Shown: positions 41,884 through 51,355, counted from the first letter of the stretch. The stretch: 64,000 nucleotides of DNA from an uncultured Flavobacteriales bacterium (GCA_937973555.1 CALJKL010000002.1:1-64000); one strand, 5' to 3'. Numbers and translations: made by a program. Notes: generated by a model not told the origin, from the letters alone.

Positions 41884-44016
41884 ATGAACAGCAATCTTTT
41901 TGACCTCGTAGAAAACACCAGCCGAAATATCTTCCTCACCGGAAAAGCAGGAACAGGTAAAACCACCTTCCTGAACGATTTCGTGAAGAAAACCCGCAAA
42001 AAGCACATCGTAGTGGCGCCCACAGGCATCGCAGCCATCAATGCGGGAGGCGTTACCATACATTCTATGTTCGGGTTTCCGCTGCGCACGTTCATTCCTA
42101 CATTAGATAGGATAGATGGCAATCTTGCCATGAATATTCCAGATCTGATGCAGCATTTCAAATACCGAAAAGACAAACTGAAACTCCTTCGTGAAGTAGA
42201 AATCATCATCATAGATGAGGTGTCTGTGCTTCGGGCAGATGTGATGGATATGATGGATTTTTCTCTTCGCCATATCCGTAGAAATCCATTGAAATTTGGT
42301 GGCGTACAAATGCTTTTCATTGGCGATTTGTATCAGCTTCCTCCCGTGGTACGCGATGAGAGCGAATACATCATGAAGCAATTTTATGCTTCGCCATTCT
42401 TTTTTGACGCCTTTGCATTGAAGGAAACCAATCTTCTCACGATAGAACTCACCCAAGTTTTCAGACAAAAAGACGAAGAATTTTTAGAAATCCTCAACGA
42501 AATAAGAGATGGAAATCTGTCTTCAAAGCATTTTGAAGTTCTCAACAGTCGTTTTGATCCTCAGTTTGAAGCAAAAGAAGAAGCCTATGTTTACCTCTGC
42601 TCGCATAACCGAATGGCAGACGAAATCAATTCTCAAAAACTAAATGAACTGAAAGGGAAATCTTTTTTTTATAATGCAAGCATCATTGGTGATTTCAAAG
42701 AAACACAGTTTCCCAACGACGATAAGTTAGAGCTCAAAGTAGGAGCGCAGATTATGTTCATCAGAAATGATGCTTCTCAGGAAAAAAAATACTTCAACGG
42801 AAAATTGGCTGAAGTAGTAGATCTGGATGAAGAAGAAATTTGGGTAAGAATAGACGGCGATACGGAAGATTATAAACTGAAAAAAGAAATTTGGGAACAG
42901 AAAAAGTACAGTCTAGATCCCGAAAAAAATATTCAGGAAGAGGTATTAGGTAGTTTCGAGCAATATCCTATCCGTTTGGCTTGGGCCGTTACCATACATA
43001 AGTCTCAAGGTCTTACTTTCGATAGACTTATTGTAGATGCAGGTAAATCTTTTGCTTCGGGGCAGGTGTATGTGGCACTTTCGAGATGCCGTACATTGGA
43101 AGGGATAGTCTTGAAATCTAAGATTACCAAAGACGTTATTTTCAGCGATAGAAGGGTATCCCAATTTCAGGATGCCACCAATGCCAATGATCAGATAGAA
43201 GATATTCTTCAATCAGAAAAATACGATTACAGCATTCGTAAAATTCTAAGGTATTTAGATGTTTCCTGGGCCAAAGATGCTTTGGAATATTGGAGTGATG
43301 CCTCTAAGCAAAGTAAATTTGTAGATCAACAAAAGGCATTTCAATTGTATTTTACTTTGAAGATTTCTACAGAAAATCTTACCGGAATTTTCCAAAAATT
43401 TGAAAAAATCATTTGGCAAAAAACCAGAAAATTTATTGAAACCCAGGAAAATTGGCATGAGGTGGAAGCCAAGGCAGAAGGTGCCGTTAATTTCTTTTTT
43501 CAAAAGGTAAATGATGAAATTTTTAAGCCTTTTAAAGAATTTTATGCTGAGACAAAAGGCGTAAAAGGGCTGAAACAATACAATGAAGATACCCGTACTT
43601 TTTTAGATGATTTGGAAGAATATCTGAAAGATCTGAAGCAGGTTCATCTTATGGAAAAACCACTTTTTGATGAAAAAAATGACGAAAAAATATCTTCTAA
43701 GGTTGTAAAAGTACCCACGCAAAATATTACGCTTCAGCTATTCGAAGAAGGAAAATCCATCGGTGAAATTGCTAAAGAAAGAGGCGTTTTGGTACAGACT
43801 ATTTTTGGACATTTGGCTAAATTTGTTGAGAATGGTTCATTGGAAATTGAAAGGGTTTTAGCAAAAGAATATATTCATGAATTTGAAGTTTTTTACCGCA
43901 CCAAATTTCAGGAAGATCCTGAAAAGTATGAAAGCTTGAATGAGCTAAAGCGCGAATTTCCGCATATAGAATTCCATGAACTGAGGGTTTTGCGGGATTA
44001 TTTCAACAAAAGTTAA
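41884..44016 (+). CDS. PIF1/RecD-like DNA helicase with C-terminal HTH
   Basis: A 710-aa superfamily-1B helicase. Walker A is FLTGKAGTGKTTFLNDF (about 17-33), motif II is EIIIIDEVSVLRAD, and the ATPase motif VI region is GQVYVALSRCRTLEGIV, with IHKSQGLTFDRLIVD before it. Residues about 460-590 are helical with no assigned role. At about 620-680 a small helix-turn-helix domain follows (QLFEEGKSIGEIAKERGVL, then TIFGHLAKFVENGSLE), which resembles the HTH_40 domain found at the end of RecQ-type helicases. It probably unwinds DNA 5' to 3'. The gene has its own promoter and precedes proC by 41 bp. Confidence 0.9.
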   Translation: MNSNLFDLVENTSRNIFLTGKAGTGKTTFLNDFVKKTRKKHIVVAPTGIAAINAGGVTIHSMFGFPLRTFIPTLDRIDGNLAMNIPDLMQHFKYRKDKLKLLREVEIIIIDEVSVLRADVMDMMDFSLRHIRRNPLKFGGVQMLFIGDLYQLPPVVRDESEYIMKQFYASPFFFDAFALKETNLLTIELTQVFRQKDEEFLEILNEIRDGNLSSKHFEVLNSRFDPQFEAKEEAYVYLCSHNRMADEINSQKLNELKGKSFFYNASIIGDFKETQFPNDDKLELKVGAQIMFIRNDASQEKKYFNGKLAEVVDLDEEEIWVRIDGDTEDYKLKKEIWEQKKYSLDPEKNIQEEVLGSFEQYPIRLAWAVTIHKSQGLTFDRLIVDAGKSFASGQVYVALSRCRTLEGIVLKSKITKDVIFSDRRVSQFQDATNANDQIEDILQSEKYDYSIRKILRYLDVSWAKDALEYWSDASKQSKFVDQQKAFQLYFTLKISTENLTGIFQKFEKIIWQKTRKFIETQENWHEVEAKAEGAVNFFFQKVNDEIFKPFKEFYAETKGVKGLKQYNEDTRTFLDDLEEYLKDLKQVHLMEKPLFDEKNDEKISSKVVKVPTQNITLQLFEEGKSIGEIAKERGVLVQTIFGHLAKFVENGSLEIERVLAKEYIHEFEVFYRTKFQEDPEKYESLNELKREFPHIEFHELRVLRDYFNKS

Positions 44017-44057
44017 AATTTAAAAGTCAAAAATCTAATATTTAAAAACACAAAAAA

Positions 44058-44861
44058 ATGAAAATTGCTATTTTAGGAGCTGGAAACATGGGAGTGGCCT
44101 TTTCCCGTTCTTTTTTAAAATACGAGCTCGTGAAAGCTCACCATTTACAATTGATTATCAGAAGCGAAAAAAAGATTGGGAAGATTAAAAAGGAATTTCC
44201 AGAAGTAAAGATTTCGTATTTTGATGAGGCAGAAGTAGAAGATGCAGATTTGATGGTAATCTCTGTTAAACCTCAAGATTTTCAATATGTTGCAGAGAAT
44301 TTGCCATTTACCTTAAAGGAAAATCAAATGGTGCTTTCTATCATGGCTGGGGTGAAAATAGAAAAAATTCAAAAATTATTACACCATAAAAATGTGGTGC
44401 GTGCCATGCCGAATTCGCCTACTTTATTAGGAATGGGCATTACCGGTTATACCGCTGCAGAGGGCGTTTCTTTTAATCAAATTCTTCAGATAGAACGCTT
44501 GCTGAACAGCGCCGGAAGAGCAGTGTATTTAGAAGACGAAAATCATTTAGATTCTGTTACCGCCCTTAGTGGAAGCGGGCCGGCTTATTTTTACTATATT
44601 GTAGATGCTATGATAAAAGCTGGAATAGAAATGGGAATCGAAGAAAATCTTTCTAAACTTTTTGTGAAGCAAACCATGGTAGGGGCCTATCATCTCATCA
44701 ATAATTCTGATAAAAATCTAAACGAACTCATTAAAGAAGTGGCTTCCAAGGGTGGCACTACAGAAGCTGCATTGAAAGTTTTCAAAGAAAATGCTTTGAA
44801 AAAAACGATTGAAGAAGGCATTTTCGCTGCCCAAAAAAGAGCCAAAGAATTGAACGGTTAA
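44058..44861 (+). CDS. proC: pyrroline-5-carboxylate reductase
   Basis: Reduces pyrroline-5-carboxylate to proline with NAD(P)H. 267 aa, full length. N-terminal dinucleotide-binding site MKIAILGAGNMGVAFSRSF. Later signatures are VVRAMPNSPTLLGMGITGY and the C-terminal SVTALSGSGPAYFYYIVDAM, then ASKGGTTEAALKVF. It may be co-transcribed with the helicase gene upstream. Its last bases overlap the convergent uup gene. Confidence 0.95.
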   Translation: MKIAILGAGNMGVAFSRSFLKYELVKAHHLQLIIRSEKKIGKIKKEFPEVKISYFDEAEVEDADLMVISVKPQDFQYVAENLPFTLKENQMVLSIMAGVKIEKIQKLLHHKNVVRAMPNSPTLLGMGITGYTAAEGVSFNQILQIERLLNSAGRAVYLEDENHLDSVTALSGSGPAYFYYIVDAMIKAGIEMGIEENLSKLFVKQTMVGAYHLINNSDKNLNELIKEVASKGGTTEAALKVFKENALKKTIEEGIFAAQKRAKELNG

Positions 44862-46768
44862 CCCAAAATTTCCTGCAATTCAAGCCAGCGCATTTCTTGT
44901 AATTCTAATGTTTCGGAGATTGTTTCCAATTCAGAAGAAAGTTGGGCTATTTTCTCGTAATCTGCTTCATTGTTTAGTTTTTCCAATATTACGGCACGTT
45001 TTGCTTCCAGTTCAGGCATTTCTTTTTCTAAGGTTTCCAGCTCGCGCTGTTCTTTGAAGGAAAGTTTTCCTTTTTTGGTTTGAATTTTTGATGTATCCAG
45101 AAGCCCATCCTCGTTTGTCATGCTGAGCGAAGTCGAAGCATCTTTTTTATCATTTTCAAACTTTTGACTATCGACTTCTGACTTCCGACTTTCCCTATAT
45201 TCCGAAAAATTTCCGGTGAAATCTTTTATTTTACCTTCCCCTTCAAAAGCCAACACATGGTCTACAATTCTGTCCATAAAATAACGGTCGTGAGAAACAA
45301 TGATGAGGCTTCCCTGGAAATTCAATAAAAAGTTTTCCAGAACTGTCAACGTAGGCAAATCCAAATCATTGGTAGGTTCATCGAAGATCAAAAAGTTCGG
45401 ATTTTGATAGAGCACATACATCAGATGCAGTCGTCTTTTTTCACCTCCTGAAAGTTTAGATATCTGCGAATATTGTGCTTGATCGTCAAATAAAAATAAT
45501 CTTAAAAACTGCGATGCAGAAATGGTTCTGCCATTTGCTAAAGGAAAGTTTTCAGAAATTTCGCGGATAAAATCTATCACCCTTTCCTCTTCATTATAGA
45601 CAAGCCCTTTTTGTGAAAAATACCCAAATTTGATGGTCTCTCCAGTTTCTATTTCGCCTTTATCCATGGGTTCTAAACCTTGGATGATATTAAGCAAAGT
45701 AGATTTTCCGGCGCCATTTTTCCCGATAATTCCTACTTTTTCCCCACGCTGAAATTGGTAGCTGAAATCTTTCAGCAAAACATTGTCGCCAAAGCTTTTG
45801 GAAATATTTTTGAGTTCCAAGATTTTTTTGCCCAAGCGTTTCATTTCAAAATCCAACTCCAAAGCCTGCTTTTTGGTGTTTGTTTTGGCCACTTTTTCGG
45901 TTTCGTAAAAGGCATCAATCCTTGATTTAGATTTGGTAGTTCTCGCTTTCGGCTGACGGCGCATCCACTCCAGTTCCTTGCGGTAAAGGTTGTTGGCCTT
46001 ATCTATGGTAGAGTTCAAATTGTCCTCACGAATCATTTTGTTTTCAAGATAAGTGGCATAAGAACCATTGTGTACATAGAGGTTATTGTCTTCCATTTCC
46101 CAAATGATGTCACAAACGGAGTCCAGAAAATAACGGTCGTGTGTCACCAAAAGCAACGTCACCAAAGCCTTTGATAGATAGTTTTCTAACCATTCTACCA
46201 TCTCCACATCGAGATGGTTGGTAGGCTCATCCATAATGAGAAGGGTGTGGCGATGTTCTGCACGGGTTTCCACCAAAAGTTTTGCCAAAGCCACGCGTTT
46301 GATTTGCCCTCCGGAAAGGGTTTTCATTTTGGCTGACATATCGGTAATTTTTAATTGGGAAAGTATCTGCTTCATTTCATTTTCCAAATCCCAAGCTTTG
46401 TGGATTTCCATTTCGGCAATGGCTTTTTCCATTTCTTCGGTATTTTGGGTAAGCAGTGAGTGGTGGTATTTTTTGAGGGCTGCAATGGGTTCAGAATTCA
46501 AACTCATCATGAATTCTTCCACATTTTCTTCGCCATTGAAATCTATTTCCTGATCAAACAAAACCACCTGAATGTCTTTGTTGATAATGATTTCTCCAGA
46601 ATCGGCAATTTCTTTCCCCGTCAGAATTTTTAGCAAGGTAGATTTTCCGCTTCCGTTTTTGGCAACAATGGCAATTTTATCCCCTTCATTGATGTTGAAG
46701 GAAATATTTTCAAAAAGCGTTTTAATACCATATGATTTGCCTAGGTTTTCTGCGGAAACGTAATTCAT
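44858..46768 (-). CDS. uup: ABC-F family ATPase (Uup-like)
   Basis: About 636 aa with two ABC domains. Domain 1 has Walker A IAIVAKNGSGKSTLLKIL and the signature LSGGQIKRVALAKLL, with LLIMDEPTNHLDVE as Walker B. Domain 2 has VGIIGKNGAGKSTLLNIIQG, KLSGGEKRRLHLMYVL and FLIFDEPTNDLDLPTL. There are no membrane segments. The C-terminus is a charged coiled coil. ABC-F proteins of the Uup type act in ribosome function or in tolerance to mobile elements. The frame is open from 46798, but I use MNYVSAENLGKSYG at 46768. The linker before the coiled coil includes two stretches that look like dispersed repeats (see 45116-45194). Confidence 0.92.
   Translation of the reverse strand: MNYVSAENLGKSYGIKTLFENISFNINEGDKIAIVAKNGSGKSTLLKILTGKEIADSGEIIINKDIQVVLFDQEIDFNGEENVEEFMMSLNSEPIAALKKYHHSLLTQNTEEMEKAIAEMEIHKAWDLENEMKQILSQLKITDMSAKMKTLSGGQIKRVALAKLLVETRAEHRHTLLIMDEPTNHLDVEMVEWLENYLSKALVTLLLVTHDRYFLDSVCDIIWEMEDNNLYVHNGSYATYLENKMIREDNLNSTIDKANNLYRKELEWMRRQPKARTTKSKSRIDAFYETEKVAKTNTKKQALELDFEMKRLGKKILELKNISKSFGDNVLLKDFSYQFQRGEKVGIIGKNGAGKSTLLNIIQGLEPMDKGEIETGETIKFGYFSQKGLVYNEEERVIDFIREISENFPLANGRTISASQFLRLFLFDDQAQYSQISKLSGGEKRRLHLMYVLYQNPNFLIFDEPTNDLDLPTLTVLENFLLNFQGSLIIVSHDRYFMDRIVDHVLAFEGEGKIKDFTGNFSEYRESRKSEVDSQKFENDKKDASTSLSMTNEDGLLDTSKIQTKKGKLSFKEQRELETLEKEMPELEAKRAVILEKLNNEADYEKIAQLSSELETISETLELQEMRWLELQEILG
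45116..45194. repeat. two dispersed-repeat-like stretches inside the uup coding linker
   Basis: TCATGCTGAGCGAAGTCGAA GCATCT-type DNA at about 45118-45143 has ends ATGCT / AGCAT and matches a widespread palindromic repeat type. A second stretch at about 45162-45193 has the form TCGACTTCTGACTTCCGACT. Both are open in the uup frame and encode residues such as DASTSLSMTN and RKSEVDSQKF. The identification as repeats is from memory of such sequences, not a search. Confidence 0.55.
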
Positions 46769-46835
46769 TTTAATTAGAAAATTTGTGCGAAAATACAAAA
46801 TTGCCTAAGTCTTTAGCCTTAGAAAAGATTAAATT

Positions 46836-46876
46836 TTCTGAAAAATAAAAGTGTAAACCAAATAGATTTACACTTT
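46836..46876 (-). terminator. intrinsic terminator of the cold-shock gene
   Basis: Stem AAAGTGTAAA / TTTACACTTT with a 9-nt loop. The minus-strand tail is T-rich. It lies between the cold-shock gene and uup. Confidence 0.75.
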
Positions 46877-46899
46877 CAATAAAATTATAAGTCTTGGTT

Positions 46900-47337
46900 T
46901 TAAGATTTCACCAATTGCACATTTACAGCCGAGTATCCTTTTGCAGATCTTTCTTTATCAAAAGAAACTTTATTTCCTTTTTTTACCTCATGGGCGCAGT
47001 TATTGCTATGGAAAAATACATTTTCTTTGCTGCTGTCTTCGGTTATAAATCCATACCCTTTTTCAGATAAAAAAGTAATAATACCTGTTTTCAGTGTTTC
47101 TTCCTCTATAATAGGTGCTGCACCAAGACGGATTTCATCAACATTTACAAATGTTTTTTCTTGTTCGCTTGGTGGTATATTGGTAAGCTGTCCGTTGGCA
47201 TCTACATAAGAAAACATTTCTTCAAAATCTTTTCCTTTGTTATTATTTGCTTTGCGTTCTTCTCTACGCTGCGTTTTTTCCTTTTGTTTTTGAAGTTTCT
47301 TTTTAAAATTTTCTTTTTTTGAGAAAGAATCTGCCAT
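46900..47337 (-). CDS. cold-shock domain protein with Lys-rich N-terminus
   Basis: 145 aa. The N-terminal 35 residues are Lys/Arg/Glu-rich (FSKKENFKKKLQKQKEKTQR). A cold-shock domain fills the C-terminal part (about 80-145): LKTGIITFLSEKGYGFITED, then ENVFFHSNNC and GNKVSFDKERSAKGYSAVNV. The RNP1-like KGYGFI and RNP2-like VFFH motifs bind single-stranded nucleic acid. Typical CspA proteins are about 70 aa; this longer form is frequent in Bacteroidota. It has a long 5' leader (47338-47476) and its own terminator. Confidence 0.9.
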   Translation of the reverse strand: MADSFSKKENFKKKLQKQKEKTQRREERKANNNKGKDFEEMFSYVDANGQLTNIPPSEQEKTFVNVDEIRLGAAPIIEEETLKTGIITFLSEKGYGFITEDSSKENVFFHSNNCAHEVKKGNKVSFDKERSAKGYSAVNVQLVKS

Positions 47338-47476
47338 TTTGTTTGTATGTATTTAATTTATTGATTGTTATAATTTCAAAAAAAGTAACTGAAAAAACGA
47401 ATGTAGAAAGTGAAATAAAATTTCACTGAATAAAGAAAGTAAAGGCAGTTACACCATTAATGAAGATGCAAATGTA
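47338..47476 (-). promoter_or_regulatory. promoter and long 5' leader of the cold-shock gene
   Basis: The minus-strand -7 element TACATTTG (47469-47476) lies about 130 nt before the ATG, so the mRNA has a leader of about 125 nt. It holds a hairpin AGTGAAAT-aaa-ATTTCACT at 47409-47427. The remaining gap up to the GH32 gene (47477-47640) is AT-rich, and I see no gene in it. Confidence 0.5.
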
Positions 47477-47640
47477 AGGTATTTTTATTTAGTGAATTTT
47501 TTTTTGAATAAAGTGATAGCTGAAAAAAAATGCAAATTGTACAATAAAAATTTATAAATGTTTGAAGATTTATAAAAAGGAAGAGCTTTAGTTGATTTTA
47601 AATAAAATTTTATAATTTTAACCTCTTAATTCAAAAAAAA

Positions 47641-49122
47641 ATGAAGAAGAACTTGGCTTTCGGTCTTATATTTCTCTATACATTAATTTTTTCACAATAC
47701 TATTCAGAAAAGTATCGCCCGCAGTTTCATTTTTCTCCCGAAAAAATGTGGATGAACGATCCTAATGGTCTTGTTTATTTTAATGGAAAATATCATTTGT
47801 TTTATCAATATTATCCAGATGCTAATGTTTGGGGTCCTATGCATTGGGGGCATGCCATAAGCACAGATCTTATCCATTGGAAGCATCTTCCGATAGCACT
47901 TTATCCTGACGCATTGGGTTGGATTTTTTCCGGAAGTGCCGTCATTGATAAAAATAATACTGCAGGTTTTGGTAAAAATGCCATGGTGGCTATTTTCACT
48001 TACCATAATGATGAAATTTGGAAGGCAGGAAATAAAAATACAGAAAGTCAGGGGATTGCATACAGTTTAGACGAAGGCAATACCTGGACGAAATATGAGG
48101 GCAATCCGGTGCTGAACAATCAAGGAGAGCAAGATTTCCGTGATCCTAAGGTTTTCTGGAACGATAAGATTAATCAATGGACGATGGTTTTAGCGGTGCA
48201 GGATCATTTGCAGATTTATTCCTCGCCCAATCTTAAAAATTGGAAACTGGAAAGCCGTTTCAAGCCCGAAAATGATCTTGATGTAGGCGTTTGGGAATGC
48301 CCGGATTTGATAAAAATGAAGGTGGGAAATTCTAAAGAAGAAAAATGGGTTTTAATACAAAATCACGGAAGAAAGGCACCTAATGGAGGCTCAGGAACGC
48401 GTTATTGGGTGGGTGATTTTGACGGCAAAACCTTCAAAAATACACAACCTTCTGTTTGGATGGATTACGGTACAGATTTCTATGCTGGCGTTACTTTCAG
48501 CAATGTCCCAAATGACAAAATTTTATTTATCGCATGGATGAGCAATTGGTTATATGCCACCAAAGTGCCTACGGAAGCATGGCGCAGCGCTATGACTTTG
48601 CCAAGGGAACTGTTTCTAAAGAAAATAGGAAGTCAATATATTTTAACTCAAAAAATAATAGACACTTTCAGCAAAATTACATCGCCTGTTTTGAAAGTTG
48701 GTGAATTAAAACTTCCTTTTGAAAAGAAACTCAATTTGGCTCAAAAAGAAATTACATTCAATATAGAAGGTTCTCAAAATGATTTTAAAATAGAATTTGC
48801 CAATGCCAAAAAAGAATTTTTTGAAATAGCATTGAAAGGCAATCAACTGATAACAGACAGAAAAAAATCTGGGAAAACAGATTTTGAAGAAACCTTTGCA
48901 GAAAAACCGCAGACGATGGATTTGAGAAATCAAAAAATCAGAAATGTTCAGTTGATTCTGGATCAGGCTTCTGTGGAAATCCTTCTGAATGATGGTGAAT
49001 TTTCGATGACGAATATCTATTTCCCATCAGAAAATTTTAATCTTCTCAAAATTAGTTCTGCTACAAAATCAGGAATTAAAAATTTGAAAATCAACAAGAT
49101 AAAATCTATTTGGAAAAAATAA
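47641..49122 (+). CDS. secreted GH32 fructan or sucrose hydrolase
   Basis: A 493-aa exported enzyme with signal peptide MKKNLAFGLIFLYTLIFSQ. GH32 motifs in order: MWMNDPNGLVY with nucleophile Asp40, FRDPKVFW (transition-state Asp168), and WECPDLI with acid/base Glu219. A beta-sandwich domain follows from about residue 340. Family members hydrolyse sucrose, inulin or levan. Export and the transporter immediately downstream suggest release of fructose or fructo-oligosaccharides for uptake. No SusCD pair and no fructokinase is beside it, so the local unit has only these two genes. Confidence 0.93.
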   Translation: MKKNLAFGLIFLYTLIFSQYYSEKYRPQFHFSPEKMWMNDPNGLVYFNGKYHLFYQYYPDANVWGPMHWGHAISTDLIHWKHLPIALYPDALGWIFSGSAVIDKNNTAGFGKNAMVAIFTYHNDEIWKAGNKNTESQGIAYSLDEGNTWTKYEGNPVLNNQGEQDFRDPKVFWNDKINQWTMVLAVQDHLQIYSSPNLKNWKLESRFKPENDLDVGVWECPDLIKMKVGNSKEEKWVLIQNHGRKAPNGGSGTRYWVGDFDGKTFKNTQPSVWMDYGTDFYAGVTFSNVPNDKILFIAWMSNWLYATKVPTEAWRSAMTLPRELFLKKIGSQYILTQKIIDTFSKITSPVLKVGELKLPFEKKLNLAQKEITFNIEGSQNDFKIEFANAKKEFFEIALKGNQLITDRKKSGKTDFEETFAEKPQTMDLRNQKIRNVQLILDQASVEILLNDGEFSMTNIYFPSENFNLLKISSATKSGIKNLKINKIKSIWKK

Positions 49123-49127
49123 ACGAT

Positions 49128-50447
49128 ATGAATACAAAACTTATTTTTTGGTCTGTGGTAGTTGCTTTAGCCGGATTTTTATTCGGATTTGACACGGTGG
49201 TCATTTCGGGAGCAGACAAACAACTCCAGCAACTTTGGGGCAGTTCAGATCTGTTTCATGGCTTGGTAGTGATGAGCTCGGCACTTTGGGGTACCGTTAT
49301 TGGTGCTGTTTTCGGGTCGTATCCCACCAATATTTTAGGTAGAAAAAAGACCTTAATCATTATCGGAATTTTATTTTTCTTCTCTGCTTTGGGAAGTGCT
49401 TTTGCGAACAATCCTTATGTTTTTGCGGTTTTCAGATTTATTGGCGGATTGGGAATTGGTGCTTCTACCATAGCCGCACCGGCTTATGTTTCTGAAATTG
49501 CGCCTGCCAAAAACCGTGGAAAACTGGTGGCATTGTACCAGTTTAACATCGTTTTTGGGATTTTGATTGCTTTTACATCCAACTATTTACTGAAAGACGT
49601 GGGAGCAGATTCCTGGAGATGGATGCTGGGTATACAAATGTTGCCGGCACTTGTTTACACTCTTTTGGTGATGGGAATTCCTGAAAGTCCGCGTTGGTTA
49701 ATGGATTACAAAAATGATAAAGAAGAAGCCATGAGAATCCTTCGATTAATAAATTCTGAAAATGATATTGAAGCAGAAATTGCAGCCATAGAAAATGAAA
49801 AATCTCAGGAGGTGAATAATGAAAACATCTTCATGAAGAAATACAGAATACCTTTGTTGCTGGCTTTTTTCATTGCTTTTTTCAATCAATTTTCCGGGAT
49901 TAATGCTTTCTTGTATTACGCGCCAAGGATTTTTGAATTAGCAGGTTTAGAGAAATCAGCTTCTTTTTTAAGTAGTATTGGGATTGGAGCAATCAATTTA
50001 GTTTTCACGATGATTGGTATTTCTTTTATTGATAAATATGGCAGAAAAACCTTAATGTATATAGGCTCTATAGGATATATTATTTCTTTGGGGTTGGTTA
50101 GTTTAGCTTTTTTATATGAATGGAAGGGCATGCTGGTTCCGGTTTTCTTTTTTTTGTTTATTGCATCTCATGCCATAGGGCAGGGGGCAGTAATCTGGGT
50201 GTTTATTTCGGAGTTGTTCCCGAATAAGCTTAGAGCAGCAGGGCAGTCTTTCGGCTCTTCTGTACATTGGGTTTTAGCAGCATTGATTCCTTCCTTTATT
50301 CCATTTTTGTTTAAGGAAATAGGTACAGCAACCGTATTCTTTATTTTTACGGGAATGATGGTTTGGCAGTTGTTTTGGGTGTTTTTCAAAATGCCGGAAA
50401 CGAAAGGACAAACGCTGGAAGATTTGGCAGAAAAATTATCGAATTAA
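49128..50447 (+). CDS. MFS sugar porter
   Basis: About 439 aa with 12 predicted membrane helices, of the sugar porter family. Signatures are visible: RFIGGLGIGASTIAAPAYV, SEIAPAKNRGKLVALYQFNI, IPESPRWLM and the C-terminal PETKGQTLEDL. The frame starts at 49110 inside the end of the GH32 gene, but I use the ATG at 49128, 5 bp after the GH32 stop. Likely imports fructose, glucose or a small saccharide with protons. The two-gene unit ends at a strong terminator. Confidence 0.92.
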   Translation: MNTKLIFWSVVVALAGFLFGFDTVVISGADKQLQQLWGSSDLFHGLVVMSSALWGTVIGAVFGSYPTNILGRKKTLIIIGILFFFSALGSAFANNPYVFAVFRFIGGLGIGASTIAAPAYVSEIAPAKNRGKLVALYQFNIVFGILIAFTSNYLLKDVGADSWRWMLGIQMLPALVYTLLVMGIPESPRWLMDYKNDKEEAMRILRLINSENDIEAEIAAIENEKSQEVNNENIFMKKYRIPLLLAFFIAFFNQFSGINAFLYYAPRIFELAGLEKSASFLSSIGIGAINLVFTMIGISFIDKYGRKTLMYIGSIGYIISLGLVSLAFLYEWKGMLVPVFFFLFIASHAIGQGAVIWVFISELFPNKLRAAGQSFGSSVHWVLAALIPSFIPFLFKEIGTATVFFIFTGMMVWQLFWVFFKMPETKGQTLEDLAEKLSN

Positions 50448-50450
50448 AAT

Positions 50451-50482
50451 AAAAAGCCTTGAAGATTTCTTCAAGGCTTTTT
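50451..50482. terminator. bidirectional intrinsic terminator
   Basis: Stem AAAAAGCCTTGAAG / CTTCAAGGCTTTTT between the convergent sugar porter and GH25 genes. Confidence 0.88.
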
Positions 50483-50491
50483 AATGTTTAT

Positions 50492-51355
50492 TCAGTTTAA
50501 GGTTAAATTTCTGAAACTCCAAGAATTTCCATTGTATACATTGAGGTCTACTTTTGCATTGATGCCTTTTACGATACCGTTTTCGGTAAATTGCCACATT
50601 TTCCAATCGTCTTCTGGTGAAGGAATGGTAACGTTATTGTAATTCGCCAGCCATAGTGGGTAATCATTAAATTCATCCCTCAGATAATCTTTATAATAGT
50701 AATAATAGGTGTATATAATTGGCTTTTTCCCATATTTTTCCTCTACAATTTGAAGCCAGGTTTTAAGGTCTTCTATAAATTTTTCATGAGATTTTCTTCT
50801 CGGGATTTTTTCTATATCTACCACAGGAACTAGATCGCCTTCTTCCAACTGAACACTTTCCAGGTAATTGTTGGCCTGCAATATAGGGTCTTCGTCAGGC
50901 TTATAAAAATGATACGCCCCTCTTATCAGTTCATTTTCCTTGGCGGCTTCCCAGAAATTGTCAAAGTTTTTATCTTTCTTTTTATTGCCCATGGTAGCGC
51001 GCATTACCACAAAGTCTAATTTGATGGATCCATTGGCAATGCTGAGACTATCCCAGCTGATGTCTTTTTGTTCCTGATAATGCGAAATGTCAAACCCGAA
51101 AATTTTGTCATTATATTCGGTAACAATTCTATTGATTCTTGCAGTTTCCTCTTCAGAATTATTCAGATTTTTAGGTATTGATTTTTCAAAATACATGGCA
51201 TAATAAAAGGAAATCTTATTTTTGAGATACCAGCCTGTAAAAAGCAGTGCAATGCCCATGATCAACAATAAGAAATACCGGCGAAAATTATAATTTTTTC
51301 GCCTTTTTTGGTGTATCTTTTTTCTTTGTTTAAAAATAATCTTCTTTTTCGTCAT
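50492..51355 (-). CDS. membrane-anchored GH25 lysozyme-like muramidase
   Basis: 287 aa. A strongly basic N-terminus is followed by a membrane segment (about 28-46, FLLLIMGIALLFTGWYL). A GH25 domain follows (about 90-285): FGFDISHYQ (catalytic Asp), LDFVVMRATMG, GAYHFYKPDEDP and VPVVDIEKIP, the catalytic DxE pair. GH25 cleaves the beta-1,4 bond between MurNAc and GlcNAc. Likely cell-wall remodelling rather than defence, since it is anchored. The promoter overlaps that of the divergent NDH-2 gene, with a TATTTTTG element at 51364-51371 only 8 nt before the ATG. Confidence 0.9.
   Translation of the reverse strand: MTKKKIIFKQRKKIHQKRRKNYNFRRYFLLLIMGIALLFTGWYLKNKISFYYAMYFEKSIPKNLNNSEEETARINRIVTEYNDKIFGFDISHYQEQKDISWDSLSIANGSIKLDFVVMRATMGNKKKDKNFDNFWEAAKENELIRGAYHFYKPDEDPILQANNYLESVQLEEGDLVPVVDIEKIPRRKSHEKFIEDLKTWLQIVEEKYGKKPIIYTYYYYYKDYLRDEFNDYPLWLANYNNVTIPSPEDDWKMWQFTENGIVKGINAKVDLNVYNGNSWSFRNLTLN

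Noticed and set aside
41856..42468. Open frames opposite the helicase N-terminus
   Set aside because: They overlap Walker motifs of a clear helicase and have no support.
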